Shown: positions 1 to 9,010 of the stretch, one piece after another | Layout: every line of letters starts with the position of its first letter | Numbering within the stretch: the stretch's first letter is position 1 | Assembly: GCA_963756715.1 (NCBI GenBank) | Contig: CAVWOV010000041.1 | Coordinates: forward strand, 62,001 to 126,000 | Direction of reading: 5' to 3' | Source of the DNA: VAZQ01 sp963756715 | GTDB lineage: Bacteria; Pseudomonadota; Alphaproteobacteria; Rhizobiales; Xanthobacteraceae | Length of the DNA stretch: 64,000 bases | The notes under the pieces: model-generated | What the model saw: the letters and a program-made list of their open reading frames with translations, nothing else | The model's database searches: none | Told to the model about the DNA's origin: nothing | Translations under genes and position numbers: made by a program

Positions 1-117
1 TACGGCGAAGGCCCGATCGACAAGCCGCAGGACATCCGCCCTGCTCTCGAACGCGCGCTTGCCGAGGTGAAGAAAGGCCGGCTCGCCCTGGTCGACACCA
101 TTACCCAACACCGGTAA
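1..117 (+). CDS. C-terminal end of a thiamine-diphosphate-requiring enzyme (partial)
   Basis: The window opens inside a reading frame that gives 38 residues before a TAA stop at 115-117. The segment has the pattern DIRPALERALAEVKKG followed by LVDTITQHR, which resembles the extreme C-terminus of acetolactate-synthase-like (benzoylformate decarboxylase family) ThDP enzymes. Only the tail is present, so the substrate cannot be judged. The family assignment is by resemblance of a short segment and is moderate to weak. Confidence 0.5.
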   Translation, partial: YGEGPIDKPQDIRPALERALAEVKKGRLALVDTITQHR

Positions 118-200
118 GTCACGCTGAAGATCGGCGGCCGAGGCAGCGACACGGTTCCTCGACCGAGCCGCATCCTGCAACGCGACCAAGCGAGGCAACC

Positions 201-1370
201 ATGCTCGATACAGTTCGGTGCTCCCGGCTCGGCATCAGCCTGTTTTGCGGCCTACTGGCTGTGGCAAGCACGCCAAGGCCGTCGTGCGCACTGGATGCCG
301 GAATTGCAAACCTGAACCCGCAGACGCAAGCGGCCATCGAAGCGGCGGTGACCACCAATCTCAAGTCATACGGCGGCAATCAGCCCGTACCGGGCGCCGT
401 CGTGGGCGTCTGGGCTCCCGGCAACCGCTCATTCGTCAAGGGCTTCGGCGCAGGCCAGCTCTCGCCGCAAGTGCCGATGTCGGTCAACGACAAGTTTCGC
501 ATCGGCAGCAACACCAAGACCTTCGTCGTCACCGTGATCCTGCAACTCGCTCAGGAGAGCCGGCTCAGTCTCGACGATACGGTGGACAAGTTCAACCTCG
601 ACGTCCGGATGCCGGACGCCAACCGAATCACCCTTCGGCAATTGGCGGAGATGCGCAGCGGCATCGTCGACCTTTACGCCGCGCCGGCATTCCAGGCGCT
701 GGATATCACGCCGCAGACGAAATTCGATCGTCACTACTGGGTGCAACTGGCGCTCGATCAGCCGCGGCTGTTCGCGCCCGGCACCAGCTACAACTACAGC
801 AACACCAATTACATGCTGCTCGGCATGATCATCGAGGCGGTGACCAAGGATACCGTCGAGCATCAGATCGAAAGCCGTCTGCTGGTCCCGCTTGGCCTGC
901 GCAACACCACCTTCCCGGCCAGCGATCCCGGCATGCCGTCGCCCTATGCGCACGGCTACATGCTCGACGCCAAGAAGAACTGGAAGGACGAGAGCGTCCT
1001 CCTGCCGCCGTCGGTCTCGTGGGCGGCGGGCGCGATGATCTCTGACTTGGCCGACATGAAGACTTGGGTCAAAGCCTACGTCACCGGAACCGTGAACAAT
1101 GCGGATACCCAGAAGCAACGTCTGGCGTGCATCCCCATCGGCAAGCCCAACCTCGCCTTCGGTCTCGGCATCGGATGCTCGGCCGGCTGGTTCGGCTACA
1201 CGGGCGGCATCACCGGATACAACACCGGCGGCTATTACCTGCCGGCGCAGGACGCGACGATCGTCGTCCTCGTCAACAGCCAGCAGGAGCGCAAGGACAA
1301 GCCCGATGTCGCCAGTGCGATTGTGCGGGATATCGCGCGCGTTCTGTTTCCGGGTAACGTGCCGTTCTAA
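201..1370 (+). CDS. Exported serine hydrolase of the class C beta-lactamase / D-Ala-D-Ala carboxypeptidase family
   Basis: The 389-residue protein starts at ATG 201 with a hydrophobic N-terminus of about 30 residues consistent with a signal peptide. The penicillin-binding-protein-like fold is marked by an SxxK motif (SNTK, about residue 101), a YxN motif (YSN within YNYSNTNY, about residue 200) and a late glycine-rich TGGITGYNTGG segment in the position of the KTG box. Family members hydrolyse beta-lactams, D-amino-acid peptides or esters, and most chromosomal copies like this are not true resistance enzymes. It stands alone between the ThDP enzyme and the tRNA, with no operon partner. Substrate is not predictable from sequence. 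Confidence 0.85.
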   Translation: MLDTVRCSRLGISLFCGLLAVASTPRPSCALDAGIANLNPQTQAAIEAAVTTNLKSYGGNQPVPGAVVGVWAPGNRSFVKGFGAGQLSPQVPMSVNDKFRIGSNTKTFVVTVILQLAQESRLSLDDTVDKFNLDVRMPDANRITLRQLAEMRSGIVDLYAAPAFQALDITPQTKFDRHYWVQLALDQPRLFAPGTSYNYSNTNYMLLGMIIEAVTKDTVEHQIESRLLVPLGLRNTTFPASDPGMPSPYAHGYMLDAKKNWKDESVLLPPSVSWAAGAMISDLADMKTWVKAYVTGTVNNADTQKQRLACIPIGKPNLAFGLGIGCSAGWFGYTGGITGYNTGGYYLPAQDATIVVLVNSQQERKDKPDVASAIVRDIARVLFPGNVPF

Positions 1371-1511
1371 TCAAGGATGTCTGGTGCGAAAGCGGGGCCC
1401 CTTCGCTCGCCCGGAGGAGGTAGGCTGAAGATCGGGGCGTTTCCCTCAAGCGGCGGTGCGCTGGAGGTCGAAAATCGATCACGAAAAAACAACATATCTC
1501 GATGTGAAAAG

Positions 1512-1587
<76 letters not shown>

Positions 1588-1666
1588 ACTGTGAACGCGG
1601 TGTCGGGATTACCGCGTCCAGAAATCGCAATGTACCGAAACCTGACCGCTGTGGCCAGGACGGGTC

Positions 1667-2074
1667 TCAGGCCTCCTCCTCGTCCTCGACGTCCCCGATG
1701 ATGTCGGTCACGTCGTCGTCGCCCTCCTCCTGCTCCTCGATGAAGGTGGCATCGTCCATCGGCTCATCCTCGAGCTCGATCTCGTCGGCCCCCTCCACCG
1801 CCTCGGCATCGACTTTCTTACCCTGAGCCTCGGCATCGGCGTCCTCGAGCGAGACGAATTCAGCCTCCTGCGTCTCCGGCAGAACCATCTCTTCTTTCGA
1901 GGCGGTCGCCGCTGCCCGCGCCGCAGCGGAGTCCGCGCGCTGGCGCATGGCGGGCGCAATGATAGGCACTACTTGGCCCGTATAGGGCGAGATCACCGGG
2001 GTCTTGTTGAGGTCATAGAACTTGCGGCCGGTCTCCGGACAGATGCGCTTGGTGCCGAGCTCGGATTTTGCCAC
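1667..2074 (-). CDS. TIGR02300 family protein, acidic conserved alphaproteobacterial protein
   Basis: The 135-residue protein begins at a GTG (plus-strand CAC at 2072-2074) preceded by AAGGAAC. The N-terminal half carries the family hallmark KRICPETGRKFYDLNKTP, which resembles a minimal metal-binding knuckle with one cysteine. The C-terminal half is strongly acidic, with a run of Glu/Asp to the end. Function is unknown. It is divergently transcribed from aroA, a conserved arrangement in Hyphomicrobiales. Confidence 0.85.
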   Translation of the reverse strand: MAKSELGTKRICPETGRKFYDLNKTPVISPYTGQVVPIIAPAMRQRADSAAARAAATASKEEMVLPETQEAEFVSLEDADAEAQGKKVDAEAVEGADEIELEDEPMDDATFIEEQEEGDDDVTDIIGDVEDEEEA

Positions 2075-2249
2075 GGTCCAGGTTCCTTCAAGGGGTCGTG
2101 ATGAGGTGTCTCACTTGGCTAGTTGCGATGCCGCTGTCAATAGCGCCAATTCGCATTCCAAGCGCCCTTCCGGGGTGCGTCCGCCCCGGCCCCATGACAC
2201 CCCCAAGGCGGGCGTGCTAGAGCAACGGCGCAACATCCGGGGAATATTT

Positions 2250-3587
2250 TTGGATCACCACGCCGCATCCCTTCCGGTGACCGCGTGCCGCTCGGGGCCG
2301 CTCAAGGGCCATGTCCGGGTGCCGGGCGACAAGTCGATCTCGCAGCGCTCGCTGATCTTTGGGGCGCTCGCGGTCGGCGAGACCCGCATCAGCGGGCTTT
2401 TGGAGGGCAAGGACGCCCTCGACACCGCCGAGGTCATGGCCGCGCTCGGCGCAACGGTCGAGCGCACCGGTCCAGGGGCCTGGCGCATCCGCGGGGTCGG
2501 TGTCGGCGGCTTCGCGGCGCCGGCTGCCCCGCTCGATTTCGGCAATTCCGGCACCGGCTCCCGCCTGATGATGGGCGCGATTGCAGGCTGCCCGATCGTC
2601 GCGACCCTCGACGGCGATGCCAGCCTGCGCAAGCGGCCGATGCGGCGCATCCTCGATCCACTGGAGCGGATGGGCGCGCGCGTCCTGGACATTGCCGAGG
2701 GCGGCCGGCTACCGGTCCGGATGCAAGGCGCGCGCGACCCGATCCCGATCGAATATGAGGCGCCGGTGCCGTCGGCCCAGCTCAAGTCCGCTGTGCTGCT
2801 CGCCGGCCTTGCGGCGCCCGGCGCGACCACCGTGATCGAGAAGGAAGCCACCCGCGATCACACCGAAAAGATGCTGGCGCATTTTGGCGCGGAGGTGCGA
2901 GTCGAGCCGCTGGGCGCGCACGGCCGCCGGGTCACGCTCACCGGCCAGCCGGAGCTTACGGCGGCGCCGGTCGTGGTGCCGGCTGATCCATCGTCCGCAG
3001 CCTTCCCGCTGGTCGCGGCGCTAATTGTGCCGGGCTCCGAGGTGGTTCTTGACGGGGTGATGCTCAATCCGCTGCGGGCGGGATTGTTAACCACGCTTCG
3101 GGAGATGGGCGCGGAGATCGAGGTGCTCGACCGGCGCAACGAGGGCGGCGAGGACGTCGCCGATCTCCGCGTGCGCAGTTCGGCGCTCCGCGGTGTCGAG
3201 GTGCCGCCCGAGCGCGCACCCACGATGATCGACGAGTACCCCATCCTCGCCGTCGCCGCGGCGTTCGCCGACGGCACGACGCGGATGCGCGGCCTCAAGG
3301 AATTGCGCGTCAAGGAATCCGACCGGCTCGAGGCGACCGCCGCCCTGTTGCGGGCGAACGGCGTCAACGTGGACATTGAGGGCGACGACCTGCTCGTCCG
3401 CGGCCGCGGCCGCCCGGCTGGCGGCGGGCTCGTCCTGACGCATATGGATCATCGGATTGCGATGTCGGCCCTCGTTCTGGGCACGGCCACCGACAAGCCG
3501 GTGCGGGTTGATGACGCTGGCTTCATCGCAACGAGCTTTCCGGGGTTTGTCGAGATGATGCGACGGCTGGGCGCGGACTTATCGTGA
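2250..3587 (+). CDS. aroA: 3-phosphoshikimate 1-carboxyvinyltransferase (EPSP synthase), class II / CP4-like
   Basis: The enzyme makes EPSP from shikimate-3-phosphate and PEP in the cytosolic shikimate pathway. The longer open frame reaches 2022, but family length (about 445 residues) and a GGGGA sequence just upstream favour TTG 2250; GTG 2277 is an alternative. Motifs are PGDKSISQR near residue 25, LDFGNSGTG near 95-103, RDHTEKM, DPSSAAFPL and the conserved SMIDEYPILAVAAA-type block (here TMIDEYPILA), then ELRVKESDRL. Wording is close to Agrobacterium CP4 EPSPS. The residue aligned with CP4 Ala100 is Gly101 here (codon 2550-2552). The stop overlaps the cmk start by four bases. Confidence 0.95.
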   Translation: MDHHAASLPVTACRSGPLKGHVRVPGDKSISQRSLIFGALAVGETRISGLLEGKDALDTAEVMAALGATVERTGPGAWRIRGVGVGGFAAPAAPLDFGNSGTGSRLMMGAIAGCPIVATLDGDASLRKRPMRRILDPLERMGARVLDIAEGGRLPVRMQGARDPIPIEYEAPVPSAQLKSAVLLAGLAAPGATTVIEKEATRDHTEKMLAHFGAEVRVEPLGAHGRRVTLTGQPELTAAPVVVPADPSSAAFPLVAALIVPGSEVVLDGVMLNPLRAGLLTTLREMGAEIEVLDRRNEGGEDVADLRVRSSALRGVEVPPERAPTMIDEYPILAVAAAFADGTTRMRGLKELRVKESDRLEATAALLRANGVNVDIEGDDLLVRGRGRPAGGGLVLTHMDHRIAMSALVLGTATDKPVRVDDAGFIATSFPGFVEMMRRLGADLS

Positions 3588-4246
3588 TCATCGCCATCGA
3601 CGGGCCGGCCGCCTCCGGCAAGGGTACCCTCGGGAAACGGCTCGCCGCGCATTACGGATTTCGGCACCTCGATACCGGCCTGATCTATCGCGCGGTCGCC
3701 AAATCGCTGGTCGAAGCCGGACACGGGCTGGACGACGTCCGGGTGGCCGTGGCAGCCGCCAAGTCGTTCGATCCCAGCCGTTTCGATGAGACCAGCCTGA
3801 AAGCCCACGCGGTTGGCGAGGCCGCGTCCCGGGTATCTGCCATTCCTGAGGTGCGGGAGGTATTGCTCGCCTTCCAGCGTCAATTCGGCCGGACTCCTCC
3901 TGGGGCAGTGCTCGACGGCCGCGACATTGGAACGGTCATTTTCCCCGATGCCGATGTGAAAATTTTCGTCACCGCGACGCCCGAGGTGCGCGCCGGGCGG
4001 CGAACCCGCGAGTTCGGCGCTACCGGTAGCATGGTAACCGAGGCGGACATCCTGGCCGACATCCTGCGCCGGGACGAGCGCGACATGCAGCGCGCGACGG
4101 CTCCGCTCAAACCGGCGCCAGATGCGCACTTGCTCGATACCACTCATTTGGATATAGACGCCGCATTCCGGGCCGCCGTCGACATTGTCGAAGCCGTCCG
4201 AACGGGCCGGGAACACGGAAAACCGCGTTCCCGTCATGGAGGTTGA
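3584..4246 (+). CDS. cmk: Cytidylate kinase
   Basis: It phosphorylates CMP/dCMP with ATP. The start is a GTG overlapping the aroA stop by four bases (translational coupling). The 220-residue protein has an N-terminal P-loop (DGPAASGKGT), the HLDTGLIYRAVA nucleotide-binding segment, LDGRDIGTVIFPDADVKIFV and the RRxRE-like lid. Length and order match bacterial Cmk. The aroA-cmk-rpsA order is conserved in proteobacteria. Confidence 0.95.
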   Translation: MIIAIDGPAASGKGTLGKRLAAHYGFRHLDTGLIYRAVAKSLVEAGHGLDDVRVAVAAAKSFDPSRFDETSLKAHAVGEAASRVSAIPEVREVLLAFQRQFGRTPPGAVLDGRDIGTVIFPDADVKIFVTATPEVRAGRRTREFGATGSMVTEADILADILRRDERDMQRATAPLKPAPDAHLLDTTHLDIDAAFRAAVDIVEAVRTGREHGKPRSRHGG

Positions 4247-4405
4247 GCCCGTTCGCACCCGCTTCTTTTGACGGCGCGCTGGAATTTGAACCATCGTTTC
4301 GATCGCTCGGCCGTTGCGCCGGGCCGCCGACACGCACGTAGCGCACGCTGCATGCGTCGCACAAGGCGTAGGCCGTTGGCCTGCGCCGCGATATGTCGGT
4401 GGTTG

Positions 4406-4431
4406 CCGAAGGTCCGCGGGGCCTTCGGACC
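4406..4431 (+). promoter_or_regulatory. Possible rpsA leader hairpin with two alternative stems
   Basis: In the 242-base cmk-rpsA gap, CCGAAGG (4406-4412) can pair with CCTTCGG (4422-4428). Alternatively GGTCCG (4411-4416) can pair with CGGACC (4426-4431). The two stems share bases and are mutually exclusive. S1 synthesis is autoregulated in other proteobacteria, so a structured leader is plausible, but no covariation evidence is available here. Confidence 0.3.
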
Positions 4432-4488
4432 GCGCGCTCGGAATGCACATTCACCAGATCCGGCGCAGTCCGCACTTTGGGAGAGTTC

Positions 4489-6216
4489 ATGGCCACCGCT
4501 ACTGCCACCGCACCGACGCGTGAGGATTTCGCCAAGCTGCTCGAAGAGTCGTTCACCCAGGGCGGCCTCATGGAAGGCACCGTCGTCAAGGGGACGGTCG
4601 TCGGCATCGAGAAGGACGTCGCCGTCATCGACGTCGGCGCAAAGACCGAGGGACGCGTGCCGATCCGCGAATTCACCGGCCCGGGCCGGCAGAACGAGCT
4701 CAAGGTCGGCGACACCGTCGAGGTCTATCTAGAGCGGGTGGAGAATGCCCTGGGCGAGGCGGTTCTTTCCCGAGATAAGGCGCGGCGCGAGGAGAGCTGG
4801 GGCAAGTTGGAAAAGGCCTTCAACGGCAACGAGAAGGTCCAGGGCGTCATCTTCAACCAGGTCAAGGGTGGCTTCACCGTCGACCTCGACGGCGCGGTGG
4901 CGTTCCTGCCGCGCTCGCAGGTGGACATTCGCCCGATCCGCGATGTGTCGCCGCTGATGAACCAGCCGCAGCCGTTCCAGATCCTCAAGATGGATCGCCG
5001 CCGCGGCAACATCGTCGTTTCTCGCCGCACCGTGCTGGAAGAGACGAGGGCCGAACAGCGCCAGGAGCTGGTGCAGAATCTCGAAGAGGGCCAGGTCATC
5101 GACGGCGTAGTCAAGAACATCACCGATTACGGCGCGTTCGTCGACCTTGGCGGCATCGATGGCCTGCTGCACGTCACCGACATCGCCTGGCGGCGCGTCA
5201 ATCACCCGACCGAAGTGCTCAATATCGGGCAGTCGGTGAAGGTCAAGATCATCAAGATCAACCACGAGACCCACCGCATCTCGCTCGGCATGAAGCAACT
5301 GCAGGACGATCCCTGGCAGGGCATCGAGGCGAAGTATCCGGTGGCTGCCCGCTTCAAGGGTCGCGTCACCAACATCACCGACTATGGTGCGTTCGTGGAG
5401 CTGGAGCCCGGGATCGAAGGCCTGATCCACGTCTCCGAGATGTCTTGGACCAAGAAGAACGTCCATCCCGGAAAGATCATCGCGACCTCGCAGGAGGTCG
5501 ACGTTCAGATTTTGGAGGTCGATCCGGTCAAACGCCGTATCTCGCTCGGCCTCAAGCAGACCATGCGCAACCCGTGGGAGCTGTTCGTCGAGAAGTATCC
5601 GCCCGGAACCACGATCGAAGGCGAGGTCAAGAACAAGACCGAGTTCGGCCTGTTCCTCGGCCTCGACGGCGATGTCGACGGCATGGTGCATCTCTCCGAT
5701 CTCGACTGGAAGCGGCCGGGCGAGCAGGCGATCGAGGATTACAAGAAGGGCGACAAGGTCACCGCGAAGGTGCTGGACGTCGACGTCGAGAAAGAGCGGA
5801 TTTCACTCGGGATCAAGCAGCTCGAGGGCGATCCGATGGACAGCGGCACGGCTGGCGAGCTCAAGAAGGGTGCGGTCGTCACCTGCGAGGTCACCGAGGT
5901 GAAGGAGGCCGGCATCGACGTGAAGATCGTCGGCACCGATCTCGACACCTTCATCCGGCGCGGCGATCTTGCCCGCGACCGCGGCGAGCAGCGGCCGGAG
6001 CGGTTTGCAGTCGGCCAGAAGGTCGATGCGCGCGTGCTGCAGTTCGACCGGCGCACCCGCAAGGTGCAGGTCTCAATCAAAGCGCTCGAAGTCGCCGAGG
6101 AGAAAGAGGCGATTGCCCAGTACGGCTCCTCCGACTCGGGCGCAACCTTGGGCGACATTCTCGGTACCGCCCTCAAGCGCAAGGGCGAGGAAGCCGCCGA
6201 GAAGAGCGACGACTAG
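4489..6216 (+). CDS. rpsA: 30S ribosomal protein S1
   Basis: S1 brings mRNA to the 30S subunit. The frame is open from 4393, but the family start MATATATAPTREDFAKLLE at ATG 4489 has GGGAGAG just upstream. The 575-residue protein contains six S1 RNA-binding domains at roughly 30-98, 115-181, 198-268, 285-355, 372-442 and 458-530. The repeated signatures ITDYGAFVDLGG, ITDYGAFVELEPG and KTEFGLFLGLDG are visible. The C-terminus is a charged tail ending AAEKSDD. Length matches alphaproteobacterial S1. Confidence 0.97.
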   Translation: MATATATAPTREDFAKLLEESFTQGGLMEGTVVKGTVVGIEKDVAVIDVGAKTEGRVPIREFTGPGRQNELKVGDTVEVYLERVENALGEAVLSRDKARREESWGKLEKAFNGNEKVQGVIFNQVKGGFTVDLDGAVAFLPRSQVDIRPIRDVSPLMNQPQPFQILKMDRRRGNIVVSRRTVLEETRAEQRQELVQNLEEGQVIDGVVKNITDYGAFVDLGGIDGLLHVTDIAWRRVNHPTEVLNIGQSVKVKIIKINHETHRISLGMKQLQDDPWQGIEAKYPVAARFKGRVTNITDYGAFVELEPGIEGLIHVSEMSWTKKNVHPGKIIATSQEVDVQILEVDPVKRRISLGLKQTMRNPWELFVEKYPPGTTIEGEVKNKTEFGLFLGLDGDVDGMVHLSDLDWKRPGEQAIEDYKKGDKVTAKVLDVDVEKERISLGIKQLEGDPMDSGTAGELKKGAVVTCEVTEVKEAGIDVKIVGTDLDTFIRRGDLARDRGEQRPERFAVGQKVDARVLQFDRRTRKVQVSIKALEVAEEKEAIAQYGSSDSGATLGDILGTALKRKGEEAAEKSDD

Positions 6217-6240
6217 GACGACTAGAGAGTATGCCGCGTC

Positions 6241-6266
6241 CCCTTACCCTCGACAGAGGGAGAGGG
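6241..6266. repeat. Short intergenic inverted repeat after rpsA
   Basis: CCCTTACCCTC (6241-6251) and GAGGGAGAGGG (6256-6266) form an imperfect 11-bp stem with a four-base loop, 24 bases after the rpsA stop. It lacks a T-run. It looks like the CCCTC/GAGGG intergenic palindromes common in Hyphomicrobiales genomes, and could also act in rpsA mRNA 3' end formation. Confidence 0.4.
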
Positions 6267-6385
6267 CGCACAGGCTCGGCTCCGCGGGCACCGGCCGCCA
6301 TAATTGCGGCCGGTTGCCGCGCGCCATTGACGTCGGCGCATCACGCGCGCCAAGGTCTCACCCGATTCCTCGCAGGAGATGAGCC

Positions 6386-7369
6386 ATGTCGCTCGATGCC
6401 GATTCCATCGTCGATCGCCGCCGGATACGGCGCAAGCTCACCTTCTGGCGCGTCTTCGCGGTCGTTTTCGCGATCTGCGCTGCGGTTGCGATTGGTGCAG
6501 CGTTACGCGTGCCGGGAACCGGAGTGTTGACTGGGCAGTCGGGCGATTCGATCGCGCGGGTGACGCTCACCGGGCTCATCCGCGGTGATCAGGAGCGGGT
6601 GGAGGCGCTGGAGCGGCTTGGACGATCGCGTGCCCGCGCCGTGATCGTGCACATCAACAGCCCTGGCGGGACCACTTCCGGGTCCGAGGAACTCTACGGT
6701 TCGCTGATGCGCCTCAAGGAACGCAAACCTCTTGTCGTCGTGGTCGACGGCTTGGCGGCGTCCGGGGGCTATATCACGGCGATCGCGGCGGATCATATCG
6801 TCGCGCAGGAAACCTCGCTCGTCGGCTCGATCGGCGTGCTGTTCCAATACCCCAACGTCACCGATCTTCTCAAGACGATCGGAGTCAAAGTTGAGGAAAT
6901 CAAGTCGAGCCCGCTCAAGGCCGCACCCAATGGTTTCGAGCCGACATCGCCGGAGGCGCGCGCGGCGATCGAGGCGATCGTTTCAGACTCCTACGCCTGG
7001 TTCCGCGGCCTGGTGAAGCAGCGCCGGCACATGGACGACGCGACGCTTGAGCGCGTCGCTGACGGGCGGGTCTTCACCGGCCGTCAGGCGGTGCCGCTCA
7101 AGCTGATCGACGAACTCGGTGACGAGCGGGCCGCGGTGGCGTGGCTCGCCAAAGAGAAGAACATCGATCCGAAGACCCCGGTGCGCGACTACCAGTTGCG
7201 CGACCGGCTGAGCGATCTGTCGTTCCTGCACACCGCAGTATCGGCGCTCGATACCCTGGGATTAGGCACGTTGGCGCGACGCATGGAGGGGTGGGGCGCG
7301 ATCCAGGCGGTCGAGCGTCTCAGCCTTGACGGTCTACTGGCCCTTTGGCACCCTCAGGATGCGAATTAA
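6386..7369 (+). CDS. sppA: Signal peptide peptidase SppA (S49 serine/lysine peptidase)
   Basis: SppA degrades cleaved signal peptides in the inner membrane. The ATG at 6386 follows GGAG. One transmembrane segment spans about residues 20-41, then a single S49 domain. Ser126 in DGLAASGGYI is the predicted nucleophile. Lys178 in SSPLKAAP is the likely general base, given the 52-residue spacing seen in Bacillus SppA. At 327 residues it is the short single-domain form, not the E. coli double-length form. Placement between rpsA and ihfB is conserved in the order. Confidence 0.93.
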   Translation: MSLDADSIVDRRRIRRKLTFWRVFAVVFAICAAVAIGAALRVPGTGVLTGQSGDSIARVTLTGLIRGDQERVEALERLGRSRARAVIVHINSPGGTTSGSEELYGSLMRLKERKPLVVVVDGLAASGGYITAIAADHIVAQETSLVGSIGVLFQYPNVTDLLKTIGVKVEEIKSSPLKAAPNGFEPTSPEARAAIEAIVSDSYAWFRGLVKQRRHMDDATLERVADGRVFTGRQAVPLKLIDELGDERAAVAWLAKEKNIDPKTPVRDYQLRDRLSDLSFLHTAVSALDTLGLGTLARRMEGWGAIQAVERLSLDGLLALWHPQDAN

Positions 7370-7535
7370 CGCGTGATTCCCAAAGTCGGGGAACCGCTTT
7401 GGGGCTGTGTGTAACGCGATGATGATCCGCCTCAACAAGCGGGTTGCGATCGCGCCTAAGCGATAGCGAAGTGGCGTCCGGGTTTCTGCTGCTAGATGCG
7501 GTCTGAGTCAGACGGCAAGAACGGGAACGGCACCG

Positions 7536-7823
7536 ATGATCAAGTCCGAGCTAGTGCAACGCATCGCCTCGCAGAACCCGCACTTGTACCAGCGCGACGT
7601 TGAGAACATCGTCAACGCCATTCTGGGTGAGATCGTCGCCGCGATGGCGAGTGGCGATCGTGTCGAGTTGCGCGGCTTCGGCGCCTTCTCGGTCAAGCAC
7701 CGCCCGGCCCGCACGGGTCGCAATCCACGTACCGGCGCGCATGTCTCGGTCGATAGAAAGTCGGTTCCGTTTTTCAAGACCGGCAAGGAGATGCGCGAGC
7801 GGTTGAACCGTCCCGCCGGATAA
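7536..7823 (+). CDS. ihfB: Integration host factor subunit beta
   Basis: The 95-residue HU/IHF family protein bends DNA as a heterodimer with IhfA. It starts MIKSELVQRIASQNP and carries the beta-arm signature GFGAFSVKHRPARTGRNPRTG with the intercalating proline (RNPRTG). Length equals typical IhfB. It follows sppA by 166 bases; the gap shows no gene. Confidence 0.95.
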   Translation: MIKSELVQRIASQNPHLYQRDVENIVNAILGEIVAAMASGDRVELRGFGAFSVKHRPARTGRNPRTGAHVSVDRKSVPFFKTGKEMRERLNRPAG

Positions 7824-7876
7824 GACGGCGGACCGGTAAACACCATAAGAGGTCCAATATCCGCAAGCTTGTTTCG

Positions 7877-8263
7877 GTGCTGATCCTCGTGCCACTCGCG
7901 GTCGTCATCGCGACCTTTGCGGTGGCGAACCGGCAGACGATCGTGGTTTCGCTCGACCCCTTCGATCATGCCAGCCCGGCACTCGCGGTTGCGATGCCGC
8001 TGTTCGGCTTGATCCTGGGACTCCTGATCGTCGGGGTTGTGATTGGCGGCACGGCGGCCTGGCTGCGGCAGTCGAGATGGCGGCGCGCGGCGCGGGTCGC
8101 CGAAGGTGAGGCCCGCGCGCTACGGGCCGAGGTCGACCGCCTCAAGCGGCGTATCGGGCCGGCCGAACTCACCGCCGAGGTCGCTGCCGGTGACCTATGC
8201 GCCACGGCTCAGGATTCCGCCGCCCGCCGCGTGAACGGCAAAATCTCTCAGTCATATCAATAA
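7877..8263 (+). CDS. lapA: LapA-domain (DUF1049) inner-membrane protein
   Basis: The protein resembles lipopolysaccharide assembly protein A-domain proteins, with two transmembrane segments (about residues 1-17 and 36-58) flanking the ANRQTIVVSLDPF loop, then a basic coiled-coil-like tail. GTG 7877 is the first usual start. However, AAGAGG at 7847-7852 is placed for a start near 7859, where the codon is ATC and the reading frame continues as IRKLVS into LILVPLAVVI. The biological start may therefore be ATC 7859, or the start codon may be mis-sequenced. It sits between ihfB and trpF, a conserved position. Confidence 0.8.
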   Translation: MLILVPLAVVIATFAVANRQTIVVSLDPFDHASPALAVAMPLFGLILGLLIVGVVIGGTAAWLRQSRWRRAARVAEGEARALRAEVDRLKRRIGPAELTAEVAAGDLCATAQDSAARRVNGKISQSYQ

Positions 8264-8329
8264 CCTGGAAATACAAGACAAACCGTTTGCGGCGATGTAG
8301 AACGGCCCCGGAGCAGGAAGCGGCCGGTG

Positions 8330-9010
8330 ATGCCCGTTCAAGTCAAAATCTGCGGCCTGAAGACCCCCGAGGCGCTCGACGTGGCGCTCGAGGCGGGCGC
8401 CGACATGGTGGGTTTCGTGTTCTTTCCACCGTCGCCGCGCAACGTCGGCTATGAAGCTGCCCGCGCGCTGGGCGAGCGTGTGCGCGGCCGGGCCGGGAAA
8501 GTCGCGCTGTCGGTCGATGCCAGCAATGAACAGCTTTCAGCGGTGATCGAGGCGCTCAAGCCAGACTTGCTGCAGCTCCACGGCAAGGAGACGCCGGAGC
8601 GCGTGGCGACGGTGCGCTCGCACTTCGGACTGCCGGTGATGAAGGCACTCCCGATTGCAGTGCGCGCCGATCTCTCGCCCGTTCGGCTCTACGACAGGGT
8701 CACAGACTGGCTGCTGTTCGATGCGCGTCCGCCGCGCGACGCCACGCGTCCCGGTGGGCTCGGCAGATCGTTCGACTGGCAGCTGTTGGAAGAATTGCGT
8801 GCCGGCGTGCCCTACATGCTGTCTGGAGGACTTGAACCCGGCAATGTCGCGGAGGCCCTGCGGATCACCCGGGCGCCGGCCGTTGATGTATCTTCCGGTG
8901 TCGAGCGTGCACCGGGCGAGAAGGATATCGACAAGATCCGCGCCTTCATCCGGGCCGTGCGGCAAGCGGCGATGCAAATCGGCAGCAAGAAAGTCGCGAG
9001 CGGCGCATGA
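8330..9010 (+). CDS. trpF: Phosphoribosylanthranilate isomerase
   Basis: TrpF catalyses the Amadori rearrangement of phosphoribosylanthranilate in tryptophan synthesis. The beta-alpha barrel begins VQVKICGLKTPE, which holds the catalytic Cys. Asp in DWLLFDAR and the phosphate-binding SGGLEPGNVAEAL segment are visible, ending in VDVSSGVE. GTG 8327 is one codon upstream; ATG 8330 with GGAGCAGGAAG upstream is preferred. The stop overlaps the trpB start. Confidence 0.95.
   Translation: MPVQVKICGLKTPEALDVALEAGADMVGFVFFPPSPRNVGYEAARALGERVRGRAGKVALSVDASNEQLSAVIEALKPDLLQLHGKETPERVATVRSHFGLPVMKALPIAVRADLSPVRLYDRVTDWLLFDARPPRDATRPGGLGRSFDWQLLEELRAGVPYMLSGGLEPGNVAEALRITRAPAVDVSSGVERAPGEKDIDKIRAFIRAVRQAAMQIGSKKVASGA

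Noticed and set aside
201..1370. Acquired beta-lactamase resistance gene
   Set aside because: The family includes many carboxypeptidases and esterases. The gene sits in core DNA without mobile elements or an ampR-type regulator, so resistance cannot be claimed.
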